NCBI GenBank assembly: GCA_943359405.1 | Contig: CALRHO010000018.1 | Coordinates: forward strand, 1 to 12,892 | Reading direction: 5' to 3' | Source: Candidatus Nomurabacteria bacterium | Lineage (GTDB): Bacteria; Patescibacteriota; Minisyncoccia; Phycocordibacterales; UBA918 | Length of the DNA stretch: 12,892 nucleotides | Shown here: in pieces, positions 12,310-12,892 of the stretch | How the letters are laid out: each line of letters begins with the position of its first letter | How positions within the stretch are numbered: the first letter of the stretch is position 1 | Notes under the pieces: model-generated | The model's database searches: none | What the model saw: only the letters and a program-made list of their open reading frames with translations | Told to the model about the DNA's origin: nothing | Position numbers and translations under genes: made by a program

Positions 12310-12892
12310 ATGTCAGGAAACGAGATCCGCGAGCGCTATTTGTCGTTCATGAAGCGCAATGGTCATGCCATCATCCCCTCAGCAGCACTCGTGCCTGAAA
12401 ATGACCCGACCACGCTCTTTACCGGTAGTGGTATGCAGCCACTGATCCCATATCTAATGGGTGAGGCACATCCCATGGGGAAGCGCCTAGCTGACTCGCA
12501 AAAATGCTTTCGAGCAAACGACATTGAAGAAGTGGGGGACAACCGGCACACCACCTTCTTTGAAATGCTCGGTAACTGGTCACTGGGTGACTACTTTAAA
12601 CAAGAGCAGCTTCGGTGGTTTTTTACCTTTCTTGTGGACGAAGTTGGACTCGACCCGGCGCGCATTTACGTAACCGTATTTGCTGGCGATGAGACACTTG
12701 GAATACCACGTGACGACGAATCAGTAGCAATTTGGCAAGCGTTGTTTAAAGAGCGGGGCATCGATGCCCCGGCGGTACCTATCGGCTCGGAGGAGGAAGG
12801 TTATAAAGTTGGTATGCAAGGTGGTCGGATTTTTTACTACGATGCCGCCAAAAACTGGTGGAGTCGATCAGGAAAGCCTGAAAACATGCCCA
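12310..12892 (+). CDS. alaS: Alanyl-tRNA synthetase (AlaRS), N-terminal part, cut by the window edge
   Basis: The frame is open from ATG 12310 to the last base, giving 194 visible residues of the class II catalytic domain that charges tRNA-Ala. It begins MSGNEIRERYLSFMKRNGH, then the motif-1 region PTTLFTGSGMQPLIPYLMG (34-51), SQKCFRANDIEEVGD, and motif 2, RHTTFFEMLGNWSLGDYF, with Arg79 as the expected ATP-contacting arginine. Further on are VTVFAGDE and NWWSRSGKPENMP. The GSGMQPLIPYLMG version, in place of the NAGMNQF type of E. coli, is what I associate with CPR and related compact AlaRS. Editing and C-Ala domains, if present, lie beyond the window. There is no Shine-Dalgarno; a T-rich stretch directly precedes the ATG. 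Confidence 0.97.
   Translation, partial: MSGNEIRERYLSFMKRNGHAIIPSAALVPENDPTTLFTGSGMQPLIPYLMGEAHPMGKRLADSQKCFRANDIEEVGDNRHTTFFEMLGNWSLGDYFKQEQLRWFFTFLVDEVGLDPARIYVTVFAGDETLGIPRDDESVAIWQALFKERGIDAPAVPIGSEEEGYKVGMQGGRIFYYDAAKNWWSRSGKPENMP

Noticed and set aside
1..12892. Insertion sequences, CRISPR array, prophage or integrase
   Set aside because: No transposase, integrase or phage structural gene, no regularly spaced repeats and no terminal inverted repeats were seen.
1..12892. Alternative genetic code with TGA as Gly
   Set aside because: TGA ends several genes in sensible places (3173, 4693, 7654, 9187) and no conserved residue position uses it.

Overview
This window looks like chromosome of an uncultured member of the Candidate Phyla Radiation (Patescibacteria, most likely Parcubacteria-like). 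The evidence is the gene repertoire: a HARE-domain protein with an isolated sigma region 4, a secretion-ATPase-like N-terminal module without its ATPase, a compact AlaRS, a stand-alone Cys-type MGMT domain and an M3 oligopeptidase. Genes are tightly packed and all on the + strand. Base composition is moderate, roughly half G+C by eye. TGA is used as a stop by several genes, so the standard bacterial code applies and not the recoded code of Gracilibacteria/SR1. I find no convincing Shine-Dalgarno sequence in front of any complete gene. No rRNA, tRNA, insertion sequence or CRISPR array was found, and no stretch over 300 bases lacks a gene.

Layout. (1) Positions 1-2061 hold the 3' part of leuS, with an AT-rich insert in its editing domain. 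(2) A good promoter at 2090-2118 drives a sigma-region-4/HARE DNA-binding protein (2150-3175), which ends at a strong terminator (3198-3234). (3) After a short structured gap comes a cluster of four genes: a two-helix membrane protein related to the N-terminal part of conjugation/secretion ATPases (3358-4695), mltG (4692-5711), mnmA (5752-6804) and an ATP-cone/endonuclease-like fusion (6805-7656). (4) A single-gene unit encodes a membrane-anchored acidic-linker protein (7752-8306), closed by an unmistakable hairpin terminator (8322-8351). (5) A second run of close or overlapping genes follows: a PD-(D/E)XK nuclease (8392-9189), an MGMT-type domain (9167-9481), a RelA/SpoT-type HD hydrolase (9500-10096), an M3 oligopeptidase (10117-11946) and a small two-helix membrane protein (11962-12237). 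(6) alaS begins at 12310 and runs off the right edge.

Most genes are housekeeping: two aminoacyl-tRNA synthetases, tRNA U34 thiolation and peptidoglycan processing. The less ordinary content is a group of regulatory or DNA-handling proteins whose architectures suggest unstudied roles: the sigma-4/HARE protein, the ATP-cone/nuclease fusion, the nuclease with four paired cysteines, and the MGMT domain co-transcribed with an HD hydrolase. Two sequence-level oddities also stand out: the AT-rich island inside leuS and a perfect 14-bp inverted repeat inside the oligopeptidase gene. Several genes share an extended -10 element, TGN followed by TATANT or a close variant, and two of these lie so close to the ATG that the mRNA should be leaderless or nearly so.
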